From: an uncultured Alphaproteobacteria bacterium
Lineage (GTDB): Bacteria > Pseudomonadota > Alphaproteobacteria > HIMB59 > GCA-002718135
DNA: 64,000 nt
Direction: 5' to 3'
Assembly: GCA_902575815.1 (NCBI GenBank)
Contig: CACGTA010000003.1
Location: forward strand, 31,898 to 95,897
Below are positions 61,519 through 64,000 of this stretch, in pieces. Positions within the stretch are counted from its first letter, which is position 1. Each line of letters starts with the position of its first letter. Both the position numbers and the translations under genes were made by a program. The notes under the pieces are model-generated. The model saw nothing but the letters and a program-made list of their open reading frames with translations, had not been told where the DNA came from and searched no databases.

Positions 61519-63753
61519 ATGTTCAAGTATGGTTCTTTTCGAAATTTTGTTATTAAATTTTTTGTAGGGTTAATTTTATTTGGATTTGGCTTAGCTTATC
61601 TTAGCAGTCTTTATTCATACTCTTCAAATGATCCTGGCTTTAATCAATTTAGCTACAATATTAATGATAATGAAATTAAAAATATCTTAGGTTTTTTTGG
61701 TGCATATTTATCAAGTTACTCTTTAATATTTATTGGTACACTAAGTTATATGTTTGCTTTTATTCTAACAATAGAAGGCAGCAAACTTTTTTTAGGCATT
61801 ACCAGTCGTTCTATAATTATTAAGTTTTTATCAAACTTATTAGGGATAATTTTAATTAATATTTCACTAAGATCAATTGAAGAGGTTTATTTAGAAAGAG
61901 GTTTAATATCTCAATTCATAATTGATTTATTTTCAAATATTAATCTAAATTTTTTAGAAAATATTATTATTTATTTTATTATAAATTTAATAATTTTTTT
62001 GATTGGTATTTATCTAATACTTTTATCGTTTAAAATAAATATATCATGGATAAGTAGAATTGTTTCTTTTTTAAAATTATTTAAGTATCTCAGAGTTATA
62101 TTTTCTATATTTGGTTTATTTAAATATATAAAATTCGATAAAAAAACTTCAAAGAAAAATATAAGAAGTGAACCAACAATCAAGAAAAAAAACTATGTTA
62201 GTTTAGGTAATAAAACTATCTTAAAATCTAGGAATGAAAGACAGCCTGATTTAGATAATTTTAGTTTTAGTCTTCCTTCAAAAGATCTTCTCTCAAAATC
62301 TAATTTTAAAAATAACAAAACAAAAGAACTTGATAAAATAAATAGTGATGCAGCAATAAAATTAGAAAAAACACTTTCTGAGTATGGTGTGGAAGGAAAA
62401 ATAATTGGTTTTAGTAGCGGTCCAATTGTTACACTTTTTGAATTTGTTCCTAATGCAGGAATCAAATCAAGTAAAGTCATTGGTTTGTCAGATGATATTG
62501 CGAGAGCCATGTCTTCTATTTCTGCTAGAATTTCTACGCAGCCTGGTAAAACAAGTTTAGGTATAGAAATCCCAAATGGTAAAAGGGAAAGTGTTTTATT
62601 TGCTGATTTAATTGAAGAGGAAGATTTTGAAATAAAGAATGACTCACTAACTCTTGCATTAGGAAAAGACATATCTGGAAAAAGTATTTTTGCTAATTTA
62701 GAGCGAATGCCGCACCTCTTAATAGCAGGAACAACTGGCTCTGGTAAATCAGTAGGTATTAATACAATGATTTTAAGTATACTTTATAAATTTAAACCTA
62801 ATGAGTGCAAACTAATATTAATTGATCCTAAAATGTTAGAACTTAGTATTTATGAAGACATACCCCATTTACTTACACCTGTTGTAACTGATCCAAAAAA
62901 AGCAGTGTTTGCTCTAAAATGGGTCGTTAGAGAAATGGAAAATAGATATAAATTAATGAGTTCTTTAAATGTAAAAAATATAGACTCTTACAATGATAAG
63001 GTTCTTAGAACTATTTCATCTGGAAGAAAACTATACAGAGAGGTGCAAACTGGAGTTGATGATGATTCAAGAATGCCAATAATTGAAAAACAAGAAATTC
63101 TTCTAGAAAAAATGCCATACATAGTTGTTGTAATTGATGAAATGGCTGACTTAATGATGGTGGCGGGAAAAGAAGTTGAGTCACTCGTACAAAGATTAGC
63201 ACAAATGGCAAGAGCATCAGGTATACATCTCATTACAGCTACCCAAAGACCCAGTGTTGATGTAATTACTGGAACAATAAAAGCCAATTTTCCAAGTCGT
63301 ATAAGCTATAAAGTATCAAGTAAGTTTGATAGTAGAACAATATTAAATGAGATGGGCGCAGAACAATTGCTTGGAAGCGGTGATATGTTATTTTTAGAAA
63401 ATGGAGGTATTATAAAAAGATTACACGGCGGTTATGTTTCAGAAAATGAAGTTGATAAAGTTGTAACTCATATAAAAAAACAGGCTTTATTTGATCACAA
63501 GAATGAAATATCTTTATCAGACAATGAATTGAGTTCTTCAATTAAAGAGGATCTTATTTCAAGTAATAATGACGAACTTTATAGTAAAGCAGTTGAAATA
63601 GTCATTAAACAACAAAAGGTTTCAACTAGCTATATTCAGAGATATCTTCAGATTGGTTACAATAGAGCTGCTAGAATTATAGAAAAAATGGAAGAAGATG
63701 GCATCATAAGTGAAGCAAATAATGCGGGTAAGAGACATGTTCTCAAAAAATAA
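61519..63753 (+). CDS. ftsK: DNA translocase FtsK
   Basis: 744 aa; TM N-terminus, LIAGTTGSGKSVGINTMI, VVIDEMADLMM, gamma winged-helix VSTSYIQRYLQIGYNRAARIIE. Confidence 0.97.
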   Translation: MFKYGSFRNFVIKFFVGLILFGFGLAYLSSLYSYSSNDPGFNQFSYNINDNEIKNILGFFGAYLSSYSLIFIGTLSYMFAFILTIEGSKLFLGITSRSIIIKFLSNLLGIILINISLRSIEEVYLERGLISQFIIDLFSNINLNFLENIIIYFIINLIIFLIGIYLILLSFKINISWISRIVSFLKLFKYLRVIFSIFGLFKYIKFDKKTSKKNIRSEPTIKKKNYVSLGNKTILKSRNERQPDLDNFSFSLPSKDLLSKSNFKNNKTKELDKINSDAAIKLEKTLSEYGVEGKIIGFSSGPIVTLFEFVPNAGIKSSKVIGLSDDIARAMSSISARISTQPGKTSLGIEIPNGKRESVLFADLIEEEDFEIKNDSLTLALGKDISGKSIFANLERMPHLLIAGTTGSGKSVGINTMILSILYKFKPNECKLILIDPKMLELSIYEDIPHLLTPVVTDPKKAVFALKWVVREMENRYKLMSSLNVKNIDSYNDKVLRTISSGRKLYREVQTGVDDDSRMPIIEKQEILLEKMPYIVVVIDEMADLMMVAGKEVESLVQRLAQMARASGIHLITATQRPSVDVITGTIKANFPSRISYKVSSKFDSRTILNEMGAEQLLGSGDMLFLENGGIIKRLHGGYVSENEVDKVVTHIKKQALFDHKNEISLSDNELSSSIKEDLISSNNDELYSKAVEIVIKQQKVSTSYIQRYLQIGYNRAARIIEKMEEDGIISEANNAGKRHVLKK

Positions 63754-64000
63754 GAATTATCTAAATTTTTTTTGTATTATTTTTTTTTTAACTATATCTT
63801 ATAAAGTAGACTCCAACGCGAATATCAAAACTAAGATCTTAGATCATTTAAACTCACTTGAAAATTTCTCTGCATCATTTATCCAAAATGATAGTGAAGA
63901 TTTAAGTGAAGGAAAAGTTTATATTGGAAAGAAACGAGTAAGAGCTGAATACTTAAATCCTTCAAAAATTTTAATAGTTTTGGATGAAGATAAGGCAATG
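63737..64000 (+). CDS. lolA: Outer membrane lipoprotein carrier LolA (5' part, truncated by window end)
   Basis: MFSKNKNYLNFFCIIFFLTISYKVDSNANIKTKILDHLNSLENFSASFIQ...GKVYIGKKRVRAEYLNPSKILIV; directly after ftsK. Confidence 0.85.
   Translation, partial: MFSKNKNYLNFFCIIFFLTISYKVDSNANIKTKILDHLNSLENFSASFIQNDSEDLSEGKVYIGKKRVRAEYLNPSKILIVLDEDKAM

Noticed and set aside
62193-62672. 159-aa antisense ORF inside ftsK
   Set aside because: Fully within the well-supported ftsK frame, no recognisable motifs; a shadow ORF.
1-64000. CRISPR arrays, transposases, integrases or prophage genes
   Set aside because: No regularly spaced direct repeats and no recognisable mobility or phage structural proteins seen; the only mobility hint is the tRNA-Gly remnant.

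Overview
The window is an AT-rich, gene-dense, streamlined alphaproteobacterial chromosome segment. Its gene content and order (acnA-ccm, helicase-ferredoxin-CarD-RpoH, mitofilin/HemY-tsaD, RsmB-heparinase-purH) are consistent with a SAR11/Pelagibacterales-like organism; this assignment is inference. Most of it is housekeeping: pgk, gcrA, dxs, panB, rpoH, acnA, a full ccmABCDEFGH cluster, folD, argG, an ECF sigma/ChrR pair, tsaD, acs, tdk, purH, ubiH-like, ftsK and the start of lolA. The accessory part is about 48-54 kb: 2OG-Fe(II) oxygenases, methyltransferases and glycosyltransferase-like genes, then a one-gene segment between tRNA-Gly(GCC) and a decayed tRNA-Gly copy exactly 1,000 bp away, then a carotenoid/retinal cassette (blh-crtY-crtB-crtI). 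The most notable observations are: (1) the tRNA-Gly remnant and its island-like geometry; (2) purH split into two overlapping ORFs at an A-run; (3) a PPP-family phosphatase-like protein beside rpoH that has lost the metal-binding motifs; (4) a ChrR-like anti-sigma factor lacking the N-terminal zinc ligands; (5) a 58-aa Lys/Ala/Pro repeat protein with a structured leader and three hairpins downstream; (6) a retinal cassette with no rhodopsin in the window. No CRISPR array, transposase, integrase or prophage was seen.
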